Under the pieces are notes generated by a model. That model had not been told where the DNA came from, made no database searches, and saw nothing but the letters and a program-made list of their open reading frames with translations. The position numbers and the translations under genes were made by a program. DNA of 64,000 nt, from NCBI GenBank assembly GCA_903850425.1, contig CAINLR010000176.1:62001-126000 (forward strand). The letters are read 5' to 3'. Below are positions 9,464 through 18,525 of the stretch, one piece after another. Origin of the DNA: an uncultured Verrucomicrobia subdivision 3 bacterium (lineage in GTDB: Bacteria; Verrucomicrobiota; Verrucomicrobiia; Limisphaerales; UBA11358). Every line of letters begins with the position of its first letter. Position 1 is the stretch's first letter.

Positions 9464-10948
9464 ATGCTTAAGCCGCTTTCATCCGACCGGTGGAACTATG
9501 CCGCCGCGGCGCATCTCTTGAACCGCGCCGGCTTTGGCGGTCCGCCCGCCGAAATTCAAATGCTCGCAGACCTTGGCCTGGACAAGGCGGTTGCATTTTT
9601 AGTGGATTACGAAACCATTCCCGACCCGACGACCAATCCAGACTGGGCCAAACCCAATCCGGAGGAAATCGTCAAGTATCGCGCGGCGATCAAGAACGGC
9701 ACGCCGGAGGAAAAGAAGCAGGCCCAGCGCGAGCAGCAGCAGTTGTTCCAGCGCCGGATGCTGGAACTGCGCGGCTGGTGGCTGCAACGCATGATGCACG
9801 GCCCGCGTCCGTTCCAGGAGAAGATGGTGTTGTTCTGGCACGGCCATTTTGCAACGAGCATTGAGAAGGTGAAAAATCCGTATTTCATGTGGCGGCAGAA
9901 TGAGTTGTTTCGCCGGCTCGCCACCGAAAACTGGCAGCATTTGCTCACCGAGGCGGGCAAGGATCCGGCGATGTTGATCTGGCTCGATCAAGGCCAGAGC
10001 CGCAAGGATCATCCGAACGAGAATTTTGCGCGCGAGGTCATGGAGCTTTTCGCGCTCGGCGAGGGGCATTACACCGAACACGATATCGCCGAGGCGGCGC
10101 GCGCGCTCACCGGCTGGTCCATGAATCCGGAGGAACAAAAATTCATCTTCCGCGCGCGTATTCACGACGAAGGCGCCAAGACCTTTCTCGGCCGCACCGG
10201 AAATTTCGACGGCGATGAGGTGATCCAAATCATCGTCGCCCAGCCGCAGGCGGCGCGGTTCATCACCGCGAAGTTATGGAATTATTTCGCCGGCCAAGTG
10301 CCGTCGGAGGAATTAAGCGAAACGCTCGCGGCGAGCTTTCGGGCACACGGAAATAATTTCAAACCATTCCTCCGCGAAATGTTCCGCAGCGAGGAGTTCT
10401 TTCACGATGCGGTGATGCGCAACCAAGTCAAGAGTCCGGTGCAATGGCTCGTTGGCAGCGTGCGCGTGCTGGAATGTCAGTTGCCGCCGCCGCTCATCAG
10501 TTGGGGCATGTTGCGGCAGCTTGGTCAGGATTTGTTCGCGCCGCCCAACGTCAAAGGCTGGGACGGCGGCGTCACCTGGATTACGACGAACACGTTGCTG
10601 ACGCGCTACAACGACGCGCAATCATTAGTGGAAGGCACGGTGCCGCCCTTTGGCGCTGGTGATCTGGCCAAAAAGCCGGGCGGGCAGGGCGGGATGAAAT
10701 TGGAAAAGGCCATGCAACGCATCCGCCTGGGCGGCGTGAACGTGGAGAAGATTCTCACACCCGAGGAACGGGCCGACAAGCATGCGATCGTCACCGCACT
10801 GGAACGCCGTTTGTTTCAAGCCACCCTCAGCCACGACCAGCAGCAGACCTTGCGCGACTTTCTCGAAGCCAAGACAAAAATGTCCAATGCCGACATCGTC
10901 ACGACCATCCGTTTGATGATGTCCACGCCCGATTACCAAGTGACTTAA
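9464..10948 (+). CDS. DUF1800 domain-containing protein
   Basis: From ATG 9464 the protein has 494 residues. The frame is open further upstream, but DUF1800 similarity begins at 'SSDRWNYAAAAHLLNRAGFGGPPAEIQML', so the internal start is preferred. Signature blocks are 'MVLFWHGHFATS', 'NENFAREVMELFALGEGHYTEHDIAEAARALTGW' and 'PNVKGWDGG'. DUF1800 proteins are common in Planctomycetota, Verrucomicrobiota and Bacteroidota, almost always next to DUF1501. Their biochemical role is not established; a surface or extracytoplasmic role is usually assumed from the Tat-type DUF1501 partner. No signal peptide is visible at the chosen start. The DUF1501 gene begins 6 bases after the stop, so the two are one operon. 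Confidence 0.92.
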   Translation: MLKPLSSDRWNYAAAAHLLNRAGFGGPPAEIQMLADLGLDKAVAFLVDYETIPDPTTNPDWAKPNPEEIVKYRAAIKNGTPEEKKQAQREQQQLFQRRMLELRGWWLQRMMHGPRPFQEKMVLFWHGHFATSIEKVKNPYFMWRQNELFRRLATENWQHLLTEAGKDPAMLIWLDQGQSRKDHPNENFAREVMELFALGEGHYTEHDIAEAARALTGWSMNPEEQKFIFRARIHDEGAKTFLGRTGNFDGDEVIQIIVAQPQAARFITAKLWNYFAGQVPSEELSETLAASFRAHGNNFKPFLREMFRSEEFFHDAVMRNQVKSPVQWLVGSVRVLECQLPPPLISWGMLRQLGQDLFAPPNVKGWDGGVTWITTNTLLTRYNDAQSLVEGTVPPFGAGDLAKKPGGQGGMKLEKAMQRIRLGGVNVEKILTPEERADKHAIVTALERRLFQATLSHDQQQTLRDFLEAKTKMSNADIVTTIRLMMSTPDYQVT

Positions 10949-10954
10949 ACGCAT

Positions 10955-12277
10955 ATGAAAAACGAAATTTCTCTCCAGACGCGCCGGGAATTCCTGCGCC
11001 AAACCGTGCTCGGCAGCGCGCTGTCGTGGACGGTGCCGGCATTCCTCGCCAACACGTTCTCCGCGTTGCACAGCCAGGCGGCGGATTCCGCCACGCAAAT
11101 CGTCACGGGCAAAGACTCGACGATTCTGGTCGTGCTGCAAATGGCCGGCGGCAACGACGGCATCAACACCGTTGTGCCGTTCACGAATGACTTCTATCAC
11201 AAGGCACGGCCCACGCTTGGTCTCCACGCCGGGAAGGTATTGCCGCTGAATGAGCAGGTCGGCCTGCATGGGGCGATGAAAGGCTTCAAGGAACTTTACG
11301 ACGCCGGGCAGCTTTCCGTTATCCAAGGCGTCGGCTATCCGAACCCGAACCGCTCGCATTTTCGTTCCACGGAAATCTGGCAGACGGCGAGCGATTCGAA
11401 TCGCGTGGAGAAGCACGGCTGGATTGGCCGTTACTTCGATGCCGCCTGCGCCGGAGCCGATCCCGCCGTGGGCGTGACTATTGGCAGCCAGTTGCCGCAG
11501 GCGTTTTTCGCGGCGCAACCCAAGGGAATCGTGTTCAACAATCCGCAGAACTATCGCTTCATGTCCAATGGCGGCTCGACCGAAGAGTCCTACAAAAAAT
11601 TAAATGAGTTGGAGATGTCCAGTCCGTTGGCCGAGGAAAACTCCGGCGGCAGCATTGGCATGTTGCCGGCGGGAATGCCCATGACCGGCGGGCGCGCGGT
11701 GGATTTCGTTTCCCGCACGGCGCTCGATGCGCAGCATAGTTCCGACGAAGTCCGGGCCATCGCCGCGCGCGTGCAGAATCAAGCGGAGTATCCCGGTTCG
11801 CAGCTTGGCACCAGTCTCAAGCTCGTCGCCAAACTCATCGGCGGCGGTCTGCCCACGCGCATCTATTACGTCTCGCAAGGCGGCTATGACACGCACACCA
11901 ACCAGCTTGGCTCGCAACAGCGCTTGCTCGGCGATCTGGCGGATTCCGTGAAGTCCTTCGTGGATGACATGAAGGCGCAGGGCAACCTGTCGCGCGTGCT
12001 CGTGATGACCTTCAGCGAATTTGGCCGGCGCGTTTCCGAAAATGCGAACGGCGGCACCGACCACGGCGCGGCCGCGCCGATGTTCATCGTTGGCAACAAA
12101 GTGAAAGCCGGCTTGCTCGGCCAGTATCCGAGCCTCGCGCCCGCCGATCTGTTTCAGGGCGACATCAAATACAATGTGGATTTCCGCAGCGCCTACGCCG
12201 GCGTTTTGGAGCACTGGCTCAAGACCAAAAGCGAGCCGATACTAGGCAAACGATTTCCGCCGCTGCCGGTGGTTTGA
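10955..12277 (+). CDS. DUF1501 domain-containing protein, Tat-type leader
   Basis: 440 residues. The N-terminus carries a twin-arginine-like leader: 'TRREFLRQ' followed by a hydrophobic stretch and Ala-rich cleavage area near residue 45, so export in folded form is likely. The body shows DUF1501 (sulfatase/alkaline phosphatase-like fold) landmarks: 'ILVVLQMAGGNDGINTVVPF', 'GLHGAMKGFKELYDAGQLSVIQGVGYPNPNRSHFRSTEIWQTA', 'RIYYVSQGGYDTHTNQ' and 'LVMTFSEFGRRVSENANGGTDHGAAAPMFIVG'. The Asp/His residues in the last two blocks resemble metal ligands of that superfamily. The substrate is unknown. It follows the DUF1800 gene by 6 bases, the usual partner arrangement. Confidence 0.94.
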   Translation: MKNEISLQTRREFLRQTVLGSALSWTVPAFLANTFSALHSQAADSATQIVTGKDSTILVVLQMAGGNDGINTVVPFTNDFYHKARPTLGLHAGKVLPLNEQVGLHGAMKGFKELYDAGQLSVIQGVGYPNPNRSHFRSTEIWQTASDSNRVEKHGWIGRYFDAACAGADPAVGVTIGSQLPQAFFAAQPKGIVFNNPQNYRFMSNGGSTEESYKKLNELEMSSPLAEENSGGSIGMLPAGMPMTGGRAVDFVSRTALDAQHSSDEVRAIAARVQNQAEYPGSQLGTSLKLVAKLIGGGLPTRIYYVSQGGYDTHTNQLGSQQRLLGDLADSVKSFVDDMKAQGNLSRVLVMTFSEFGRRVSENANGGTDHGAAAPMFIVGNKVKAGLLGQYPSLAPADLFQGDIKYNVDFRSAYAGVLEHWLKTKSEPILGKRFPPLPVV

Positions 12278-12799
12278 TGGGTGGCAACGTCCAAGCGAAA
12301 CCGGGTGGCCCATTTTTTACAGTCCCTGGGATTACGCTACGTTGAAGCGGGCGAAAAGCCGCGCTCCGGCCGCGTTTCAACCGCATCGTTCCGGCTTCGC
12401 CTCCGTCCCCGTCGCGCCGCGCCGTAACCGAATTCAACCGCGGATGACGCCGATAGCACGGATGGAAAAGGCATTTTATCAGCGCCCTCCGCGGCTCTGC
12501 GTTGATCTGACGGCCCGCGCTTGACTTTGCACCCGAGTTTCGCGGCCGCCTGTGCCGCCGCGCCACCCACCGGCCACGGTGAATCCATTCCGTTTCGGCG
12601 GGGGACTTCTTTGGCTTGCTGAGTCTTTGCCGGCGGCCACGAGCACCACAAAAAAGCGTGTTTTCTCTTGCGCTGCCCGTGCTTTTTTGCGGCCCGGCAA
12701 ATAGCTGGAGGACGGCCGCGCCGGAAAAAAATCTCGGCAAATGAAAATAAAGCCCTACGCTTTCCGAGCCGGCATTTTGTGAACACCCAACTCAAGACC
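12278..12799. other. Intergenic region, no gene recognised
   Basis: About 520 bases between DUF1501 and hpt. Long frames here are antisense or compositional artefacts without recognisable domains. Words near 12430-12470 ('accgcggatgacgccgata', 'gcacggatgg') look like dispersed intergenic repeats, but no second copy was found in the window. A promoter for hpt should lie here; I could not assign one with confidence. Confidence 0.4.
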
Positions 12800-13396
12800 A
12801 TGAATTCAAAATCCAATACTTCCGTCCCGCCGCGCTTGCGGGCGGAAGTGGAGAGCATCCTGATCACCGAGGACCAACTCGCCCGCCGCATCAAAGTTCT
12901 GGCGGGCGAAATCGAAGACGATTTTCGCGGACACGAAATGGTCGTGGTTTCCCTCTTGAGCGGCACGGTGATGTTTCTCGCCGATTTGATCCGCCACCTG
13001 AACCTGCCCTTGCGTTTGGATTTCATCGGCGTCTCCAGCTACGGCGCGGGCACGGAATCCGGCGAACTGGTGTTCACCAAAGAGCTGCGCATTGACGTCC
13101 GCAATCGCGATGTGCTGCTGGTAGATGACATTCTCGACACAGGCAAGACGTTGAGCCGCGTGCTGCCAAAATTGAAGGCGCTCAAGCCGCGTCGCATCAA
13201 GACCTGCGTGCTGCTGAACAAGGCCGCGCGCCGCGTGGAGAATATCAAGGCGGATTACGTGGGCTTCGAGATTCCGGATTTTTTTGTGATCGGCTACGGG
13301 CTGGATTTTGCCGAGCGCTATCGCAATCTTCCGTTCGTCGGCGTGCTGCATCCGCACATTTACAAGGAAGTGTCCCAGCAGGTTCTCAAAAAATAA
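12800..13396 (+). CDS. hpt: Hypoxanthine phosphoribosyltransferase
   Basis: From ATG 12800 the product has 198 residues, close to the family norm of about 180. It converts hypoxanthine (or guanine) and PRPP to IMP (or GMP) in purine salvage. The PRPP loop is at residues 106-118 (VLLVDDILDTGKT). 'SLLSGTVMFLADLIRHL' and the C-terminal 'DFFVIGYGLDFAERYRNLPFVGVL' are typical Hpt blocks. The frame is open about 130 bases upstream, but the added residues are unlike the family. The next gene, 42 bases downstream, is a nucleoside transporter, making a coherent purine uptake and salvage unit. A cytoplasmic enzyme is expected. Confidence 0.95.
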   Translation: MNSKSNTSVPPRLRAEVESILITEDQLARRIKVLAGEIEDDFRGHEMVVVSLLSGTVMFLADLIRHLNLPLRLDFIGVSSYGAGTESGELVFTKELRIDVRNRDVLLVDDILDTGKTLSRVLPKLKALKPRRIKTCVLLNKAARRVENIKADYVGFEIPDFFVIGYGLDFAERYRNLPFVGVLHPHIYKEVSQQVLKK

Positions 13397-13438
13397 TCGG
13401 CACGCCGGGCACCGTCCCGGCGCTCCGTTACTGAAAAC

Positions 13439-14707
13439 ATGGAACTCAAACTGATCAGTCTGTTCGGCTGGCTTACGATGATCGCGGCGGCGTGGGCGAT
13501 CTCGTTCAACCGCAAAAAATTCCCGTGGCGCACGGTTATTTGGGGCATCGGTCTGCAATTTGTCCTGGCGCTGCTGATCTTGCGGACGCCGTGGGGCGGC
13601 AAGGTGTTTGAGTTCGCGGGCAAGGTCGTTCAGAAACTCATCCAGTTTTCCACGGACGGAACCAAGTTTGTGTTCGGCCCGCTCGCGGATGGCGAAGTGC
13701 TCGGCAAATCGTTTGGCGCGGAACACGGATTGGTCTTCGCCATTCTCGTAACGGGCACGGTAGTCATCGTGTCTGCGCTGTCGGCGCTGTTTTATCACTG
13801 GGGTGTTTTGCAGCGCGTCGTGCGCGCGGTGGCGTGGGTGATGCGCCAGGCGCTCGGCACCAGCGGCAGCGAAACGCTCTCCGCCGCCGCGAATATTTTC
13901 ATGGGCCAGACCGAGGCGCCGCTGGTCATCCGGCCTTACGTTCCGCGTATGACGAAGAGCGAGTTGATGACCATCATGGTCTGCGGCATGGCGCACATCG
14001 CGGGCGGCGTGGCGGCGGTTTATGCGGCGATGGGCATGGCGGCCGGCTATCAAAATACCGCCGGGCATCTGCTCACCGCCTCCGTATTGAACTGCCCGGC
14101 TGCGCTGCTCATCGCCAAAATCATGCTGCCGGAAACGGAGGTCAGCGAAACGGCCGGCACGTCGCCCGCCACGGTGCCGCGCACCACGGCCAATTCCATT
14201 GACGCCATTTGTCGCGGTGCCGGCGACGGGTTTCATCTCGCGCTCAACATTATCGCGATGCTCATTGCCTTCATCGCCATCATCGCGCTGGCGAATTACG
14301 TCGTCGGGTTTCCGCAAACGCACCTCGGCGTCAAACATCCGGTGACGCTGCAAATGTTCTTCGGCTGGATCAACGCGCCGTTCGCCTTTCTCATGGGCGT
14401 GCCGGTGCAGGACTGCTTGAGCATCGGGCAAATTCTCGGCGAGCGCATCGTGCTGAATGAATTTGTCGGCTATCTCGATCTCACGACCAACGCCAAGACG
14501 CTCGCGCTCGATCCGCGCAGTTTCACAATCGCAACTTACGCGCTGTGCGGTTTCGCGAATTTTTCCAGCATCGCCATTCAAGTTGGCGGCATTGGTTCGC
14601 TCGCGCCGGAGCGCCGCAGCGAAATGGCCAAGCTCGGTTTCCGCGCGATGGTCGGCGGCCTGCTCGCCGCCTACATGACCGCGTGCCTCGCGGGTTTCTT
14701 GCTCTAA
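13439..14707 (+). CDS. Concentrative nucleoside transporter (CNT/NupC family)
   Basis: 422 residues with about ten hydrophobic segments. CNT hallmarks are 'SAAANIFMGQTEAPLVIRPYVPRMTKSELMTIMVCGMAHIAGGVAAVYAAMG' and 'LTASVLNCPAALLIAKIMLPETE' in the middle, and 'NEFVGYLDLT' plus 'ALCGFANFSSIAIQVGGIGSLAPERR' in the C-terminal third, which form the substrate and cation site in this family. It should import nucleosides with Na+ or H+ across the inner membrane. It lies 42 bases after hpt and is probably co-transcribed with it, so imported purine nucleosides can feed salvage. Length and motif order are normal. Confidence 0.94.
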   Translation: MELKLISLFGWLTMIAAAWAISFNRKKFPWRTVIWGIGLQFVLALLILRTPWGGKVFEFAGKVVQKLIQFSTDGTKFVFGPLADGEVLGKSFGAEHGLVFAILVTGTVVIVSALSALFYHWGVLQRVVRAVAWVMRQALGTSGSETLSAAANIFMGQTEAPLVIRPYVPRMTKSELMTIMVCGMAHIAGGVAAVYAAMGMAAGYQNTAGHLLTASVLNCPAALLIAKIMLPETEVSETAGTSPATVPRTTANSIDAICRGAGDGFHLALNIIAMLIAFIAIIALANYVVGFPQTHLGVKHPVTLQMFFGWINAPFAFLMGVPVQDCLSIGQILGERIVLNEFVGYLDLTTNAKTLALDPRSFTIATYALCGFANFSSIAIQVGGIGSLAPERRSEMAKLGFRAMVGGLLAAYMTACLAGFLL

Positions 14708-14796
14708 TTCCGGTGGCGTTCAAGTTGAGCTTAAGGCGCTAAGGCGGCGGATAGGATCCGGCGGCGCGTCGGACGGGATGGCAAGGAATTGCCAGA

Positions 14797-15882
14797 TTAT
14801 TCCCTGGCCTGGCCTTCGGAGCAGGAGCCGAGTGAAGCCAACGCGATGAAAAGGCAGAAGGCAGTCACAAATCCAAGCGTGGTGACGTCTGGCAGCAGGA
14901 CGCTGTTTGACGCTCCCCAGCTCCGCTCAATGATTTGAAGCGCCGGTTCAACCAACAGTGGCGAAGTGATGGCCAAAGCTGTAACCGCCCAGATCCGCCC
15001 GGCAGTTGGCGGCCAACGTCGCACCGCCATTTGCCGTTCGACGAAGATGAGGAGCGGTTGCGCCAGAAAAAATGCGCCGCAGATGATCGAAAGCTTCCAC
15101 TTCCCGATGGCCATGAAAGCCAAGAGCACATGCGCAACCGCGCTGACCATGAAGGTTAGGGATAAAGCGAGCCAGACACCATGCCGGGCCACCGGCATAA
15201 AGCAAAACTTCCGAAACAATTCCGCCGCCGGCAGATTCCAGCGCCGGGTCCAAAATTCGCCGACGGACAGGGAGCCATGTGGAGATTGAAAGAATGGCGG
15301 CACGCTGATACCCAGGGCGGCCGTCACCAGGTTGTGCCCCACCGTTGCCATCTCGGCAAACGCATAAATCATCATGCCACCGGCAAGCCACCGGACGATT
15401 AACCACCAGCCCTGAGGTGAAACCGCCTTGATGGCCGCAATGGCAAAAGCGAAGACGGCCGTTGCTATCAAGAGTCGTAGCACAGCCTTCCGGTCGAAGA
15501 AGCGAGCGTGCCGCTTTACCTGGCTTTTACTGGACCAATTACAAAGATACGCCAATCGCGACCGGAAGCCGGGAATCGGCGGGGCCAGCACCAGCGCCGC
15601 CGCCGTGGCGAAGGGCAATCCCATGAAGCACATCAGCAGGACGCGCGGTAGAGGCAGTGCCCAGACAAAGCATGGAATGGCTAGAAACAGTCCCGCCAGC
15701 AGAACCCCCAATCGTGAGCCAATCAGATTACTTGAAAGCATCAAGACGAGCAGCATCGCGGAGAACCAAGCCACCATCCCGGCCAGGAGCGAGATATGCG
15801 GCACATAAAAAGGATTTATTGCGGCGAGGGTCCCGATAACCAGTCCGGCAACCGGCCAGACGAATTGCTTTCGTTTGCTCAT
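14797..15882 (-). CDS. MBOAT-family acyltransferase, wax-synthase-like
   Basis: 361 residues, about eight transmembrane segments. The block 'SVGEFWTRRWNLPAAELFRKFCFMPVAR' (residues 206-233) with 'FMVSAVAHVLLAFMAIGKW' (His251) matches the wax-synthase branch of the membrane-bound O-acyltransferases, where this His is the likely catalytic residue and FW..RW is the signature. The expected reaction is transfer of an acyl chain to an alcohol in the membrane; the acceptor (fatty alcohol, hopanoid or sugar) cannot be told. It stands alone on the minus strand, convergent with the transporter and 86 bases after the beta-helix gene. Bacterial homologues are usually only annotated by domain. Confidence 0.8.
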   Translation of the reverse strand: MSKRKQFVWPVAGLVIGTLAAINPFYVPHISLLAGMVAWFSAMLLVLMLSSNLIGSRLGVLLAGLFLAIPCFVWALPLPRVLLMCFMGLPFATAAALVLAPPIPGFRSRLAYLCNWSSKSQVKRHARFFDRKAVLRLLIATAVFAFAIAAIKAVSPQGWWLIVRWLAGGMMIYAFAEMATVGHNLVTAALGISVPPFFQSPHGSLSVGEFWTRRWNLPAAELFRKFCFMPVARHGVWLALSLTFMVSAVAHVLLAFMAIGKWKLSIICGAFFLAQPLLIFVERQMAVRRWPPTAGRIWAVTALAITSPLLVEPALQIIERSWGASNSVLLPDVTTLGFVTAFCLFIALASLGSCSEGQARE

Positions 15883-15968
15883 CGTGCTGGCAAGTTACTC
15901 CGGCAGCGGCACCTGGTAAAAGGCTATATCAAGCGAGCGCCGGCGGAAGCGGAAGTTAAAACTGACAG

Positions 15969-17090
15969 TCACGGCGGCGGTTGTATCAGTGTCGTATGGT
16001 CCAGTTTTTCAGCGGTTGACGTGGAGCCGGTAAAGCTTGATGACATTTGGTTGCCCCGTCCTTGCACGGCATCTGGCATGGTCGAAGCGCCGCGATTCAC
16101 GAGGATTTGACCGGACTTTTGACTGCCAGAATTTTCAACACGGTTCTGGTTCATCACCACGCGCGTCTGCGGGGCCGATAGCTGGACCACCGGCGAAACA
16201 AACGGCGTGCAAATGGTGTTGCTTTCGAGCAGCAAGGTTCCTTTGCGCGCTTTGCCGCCATCCTGGCCGAAGTGGATCACCTCGCGATTGCCCGGACAGT
16301 TCCGCGCCTTGGTAATTTGGTTGCCGACCAGGACCGCATCGCTATCGGGAAACGCGGTTTCAGCCGCATCCACCAGATCCAATTCCCGGTTGGCGGAATC
16401 GTGAATAAGGCAATCGCGAACTTCAATTTTATGGGCGCGGCTTTTTACGTTGTGGCCGGTCAGACTGGAATGCACGTCGCAACCAGTCAACGTGACGCTC
16501 GCACCGCCGAGATACAGGTTGTGATTGTAGCCCGGATCGCTCGGGTCGCCGTTGTGATGAATGACGCAAGCCTCGATTCGTTGATTCGTGGCGCAGCCGA
16601 GCGTGCCATCACCATTCGACATCAAGCCCATGTCGTTGTTGTGAATTTCGCAATTGCGCACCGTCACATCGTTCGCCTGGTTGATGCGAACGCCCGCACC
16701 GTTGTGGCTCTCGTTGTGCGCGCCAAAAAGTTCAAATCCTTCCAACACACAGCCGCTGGCGTTCTTGTTGAACTGCACGATCGCTCGCGGCGTGGAACCG
16801 TTTCCCGTGTAATTGAAATCGCGTCCGTTGAGCGCCACGCGGATGCCCGGAGGCGCGGCCGCACGGAGGGTGATGCGCGGCTTGTCCACATCCAACGCCA
16901 CTTTTGCGTAAGCCGTATTACTCGTTTGTGGATGCACGGTGATCACATCGCCGGGAGCGGCTGCGGCCAGGGCTTCCTCAATGCGCGCAAAATTTTGATC
17001 AGGCCCGACGGTCAGGTCGGCGGCAAATAAGGGCACGTCGCGAGCCGCCAGCATGAAGGTGAAGCAAGCCAGGGTGATGAATGTCTTCAT
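15969..17090 (-). CDS. Secreted right-handed beta-helix protein
   Basis: From ATG 17090 (373 residues) the protein starts with a clear signal peptide ('MKTFITLACFTFMLAARDVPLFA' region, cut near residue 24). A longer in-frame start would put about 35 polar residues before it, so this start is preferred. The mature part opens 'DLTVGPDQNFARIEEALAAAAPGDVITVHP', the usual first rung of parallel beta-helix proteins. It continues with rungs such as 'VTVRNCEIHNNDMGLMSNG', 'IEACVIHHNGDP', 'LTGCDVHSSLTGHNVKSRAHKIEVRDCLIHDSANRELDL'. Such proteins are often polysaccharide lyases, hydrolases or isomerases, but I see no decisive catalytic set. It is expected outside the inner membrane. The last 20 residues are Ser/Thr-rich. 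Confidence 0.85.
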   Translation of the reverse strand: MKTFITLACFTFMLAARDVPLFAADLTVGPDQNFARIEEALAAAAPGDVITVHPQTSNTAYAKVALDVDKPRITLRAAAPPGIRVALNGRDFNYTGNGSTPRAIVQFNKNASGCVLEGFELFGAHNESHNGAGVRINQANDVTVRNCEIHNNDMGLMSNGDGTLGCATNQRIEACVIHHNGDPSDPGYNHNLYLGGASVTLTGCDVHSSLTGHNVKSRAHKIEVRDCLIHDSANRELDLVDAAETAFPDSDAVLVGNQITKARNCPGNREVIHFGQDGGKARKGTLLLESNTICTPFVSPVVQLSAPQTRVVMNQNRVENSGSQKSGQILVNRGASTMPDAVQGRGNQMSSSFTGSTSTAEKLDHTTLIQPPP

Positions 17091-17566
17091 CCTCAAAATA
17101 TGACCTTCTGAACCAACGGCAGCAAGACTGCCGACGCAGCAAATCGCTTTGGCGGGGCAGCAGGCGCGAACAGGACGGAGGGAAAGCTGGGGCAAAGATT
17201 TTGACGCGAATTGCGTGAAATTTCGCTAATTGAATTCGCGTTAATTCGTGTAATTCGCGTCAAGCCGTTTTGGGGAAAAGCGGCGGAGGGCCGCCGCAGT
17301 CCAAGACGCTGGCGCGCGGAACCAAACGCTCGATGAACGCGCAGCGTCTTGAACGGCACCAGCCCTCTGCCGCTTTGGCAGGGTGTGCGGCGCAGCCCAT
17401 GCGACGGAGCGCGACTGTGTCCGCAGGACCAGACGCAGCGCGTGGCTGGCGGAAGTTGCGTGGAATATTTCAAGCGGTCTGCGTTGGCGACGTGTTGCGG
17501 CTGGTCTGCGACACAGCCGCGCTCCGGAAAAAGGCGGCGGGGCGCGCGGCGGGAGGGATGAATTGC
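17091..17566. repeat. Intergenic region with large hairpin and repeated words
   Basis: CAAGACGCTG (17302-17311) and CAGCGTCTTG (17342-17351) form a perfect 10-base stem, extendable to about 14 with a bulge, around a loop of some 30 bases. Just before it, near 17220-17265, the words aattcgcgttaattcg and taattcgcgtcaa repeat. This resembles dispersed non-coding repeats rather than a gene; no protein similarity was seen in any frame. Confidence 0.5.
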
Positions 17567-18349
17567 TTACAATCCTTCGTCAGGAATAATTTCCAGCCGC
17601 AGCTTAAATCTTTTCAATTCGATGTTCGGATTTGCCGCGACCGCATACCGCAGCTTTTCGTCATTCTCGTATGTCAAAATAAGTCCTTTGACAACGCGGC
17701 CTTTTGCAATGTTGTGTTTGACCCAGCCAATGTATCGGGAGATTTGTCCCACGACGATGTCCGAACTACGACCTCGCTTTAGTTCAACGACAAGCAGTTC
17801 GCGGTTTGGGCGGTTGCAAAGAAGGTCTATTTCTCCGACATCCGTTGGATATTGACGACCTTCTCTTCCTTCTTCATCACGATAAATTTGAAGTCCTGTT
17901 TCAAGCATCTCAAGATTTGAAGCTAGAAAATCTTCGAGCTGCCGTTCAAGTGAGAGAGGCAATTCAGAACTTGAATCAAGCGGCTCTTGAATGGATTCGT
18001 CCTGTGATGACAATGTCCCGGGGATTGCAGGCGAAGGCGGAGCATCAATCACTTCAAGATGAAGTATTGGTAAACCATCTGACGAGCGTTCAGCCGAATC
18101 GTATCTGACCTTGATTCTTGTTCCAGCGGCAACATTATTTTGCTCATACCAGTTGTTTAGTCCGCCCCATACTTGATTGACATGATGCTTTCTAGCGTTT
18201 GTGCGGCGTCCAGCACCATCTATAATGGCAAGAGCAGTTCTTCCGGGCGGCAACTGTGCTCCATAAGTCCGCCGAGCATCATCCGTCAGGTTTAGGAATT
18301 GCGTATGAGCCTCGCCGTTACCGATGGTTCGATAAAATTCGATTGGCAT
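17567..18349 (-). CDS. NucS-type PD-(D/E)XK endonuclease-domain protein
   Basis: 260 residues. The C-terminal half (about 135-260) is an endonuclease NucS/DUF91-like domain: 'LEDFLASNLEMLETGLQIY', 'TDVGEIDLLCNRPNRELLVVELKRG' and 'VVGQISRYIGWVKHN'. The PD-(D/E)XK residues are visible: Asp175, Glu189 and Lys191, with Gln202 after them. The N-terminal half (1-105) is distinct: 'MPIEFYRTIGNGEAHTQFLNLT...NARKHHVNQVWGGLNNWYEQNNV' and could bind DNA; I do not recognise it. NucS proteins cut branched or mismatched DNA, and stand-alone NucS-like domains also occur in restriction or defence settings. It lies directly downstream of the gltX remnant and the DUF4160-DUF2442 pair, all on the minus strand, so it may belong to an inserted cassette. 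Confidence 0.8.
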   Translation of the reverse strand: MPIEFYRTIGNGEAHTQFLNLTDDARRTYGAQLPPGRTALAIIDGAGRRTNARKHHVNQVWGGLNNWYEQNNVAAGTRIKVRYDSAERSSDGLPILHLEVIDAPPSPAIPGTLSSQDESIQEPLDSSSELPLSLERQLEDFLASNLEMLETGLQIYRDEEGREGRQYPTDVGEIDLLCNRPNRELLVVELKRGRSSDIVVGQISRYIGWVKHNIAKGRVVKGLILTYENDEKLRYAVAANPNIELKRFKLRLEIIPDEGL

Positions 18350-18375
18350 AACAGTTTGAATTAATTGTTACGTTG

Positions 18376-18525
18376 CTATTGAACAAATCCACCGCAGCCT
18401 AGCGCCTTCTCAACCCTCGCCATGACGCGTTCTTTGCCGAGGACTTGGAGCAGGTGGTAGAGGCTCGGGCCGGAGGTTTTGCCGGTCACGGCCAACTGGC
18501 AAAGATGCGCGTCGGTTTTCACGCC
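18376..18525 (-). pseudogene. gltX 3'-end remnant (second copy)
   Basis: The minus frame reads GVKTDAHLCQLAVTGKTSGP, then SLYHLLQVLGKERVMARVEK, nearly the same as the C-terminus of the intact gltX at 19036-20382. Only the last 40-50 codons are present; there is no catalytic core, so it is a partial duplication and not a second synthetase. At DNA level 18401-18510 matches 19052-19161 with about nine differences by eye. Confidence 0.8.
18401..18510 (-). repeat. Direct repeat of gltX 3' end, distal copy
   Basis: About 110 bases, roughly 92% identical by eye to 19052-19161 in the same orientation. The two copies bracket the DUF4160-DUF2442 pair. Confidence 0.8.

Noticed and set aside
12806-14581. 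591-codon frame on the minus strand
   Set aside because: Antisense to hpt and the nucleoside transporter; Arg/His/Gln-rich composition is typical of a mirror frame of GC-rich coding DNA.
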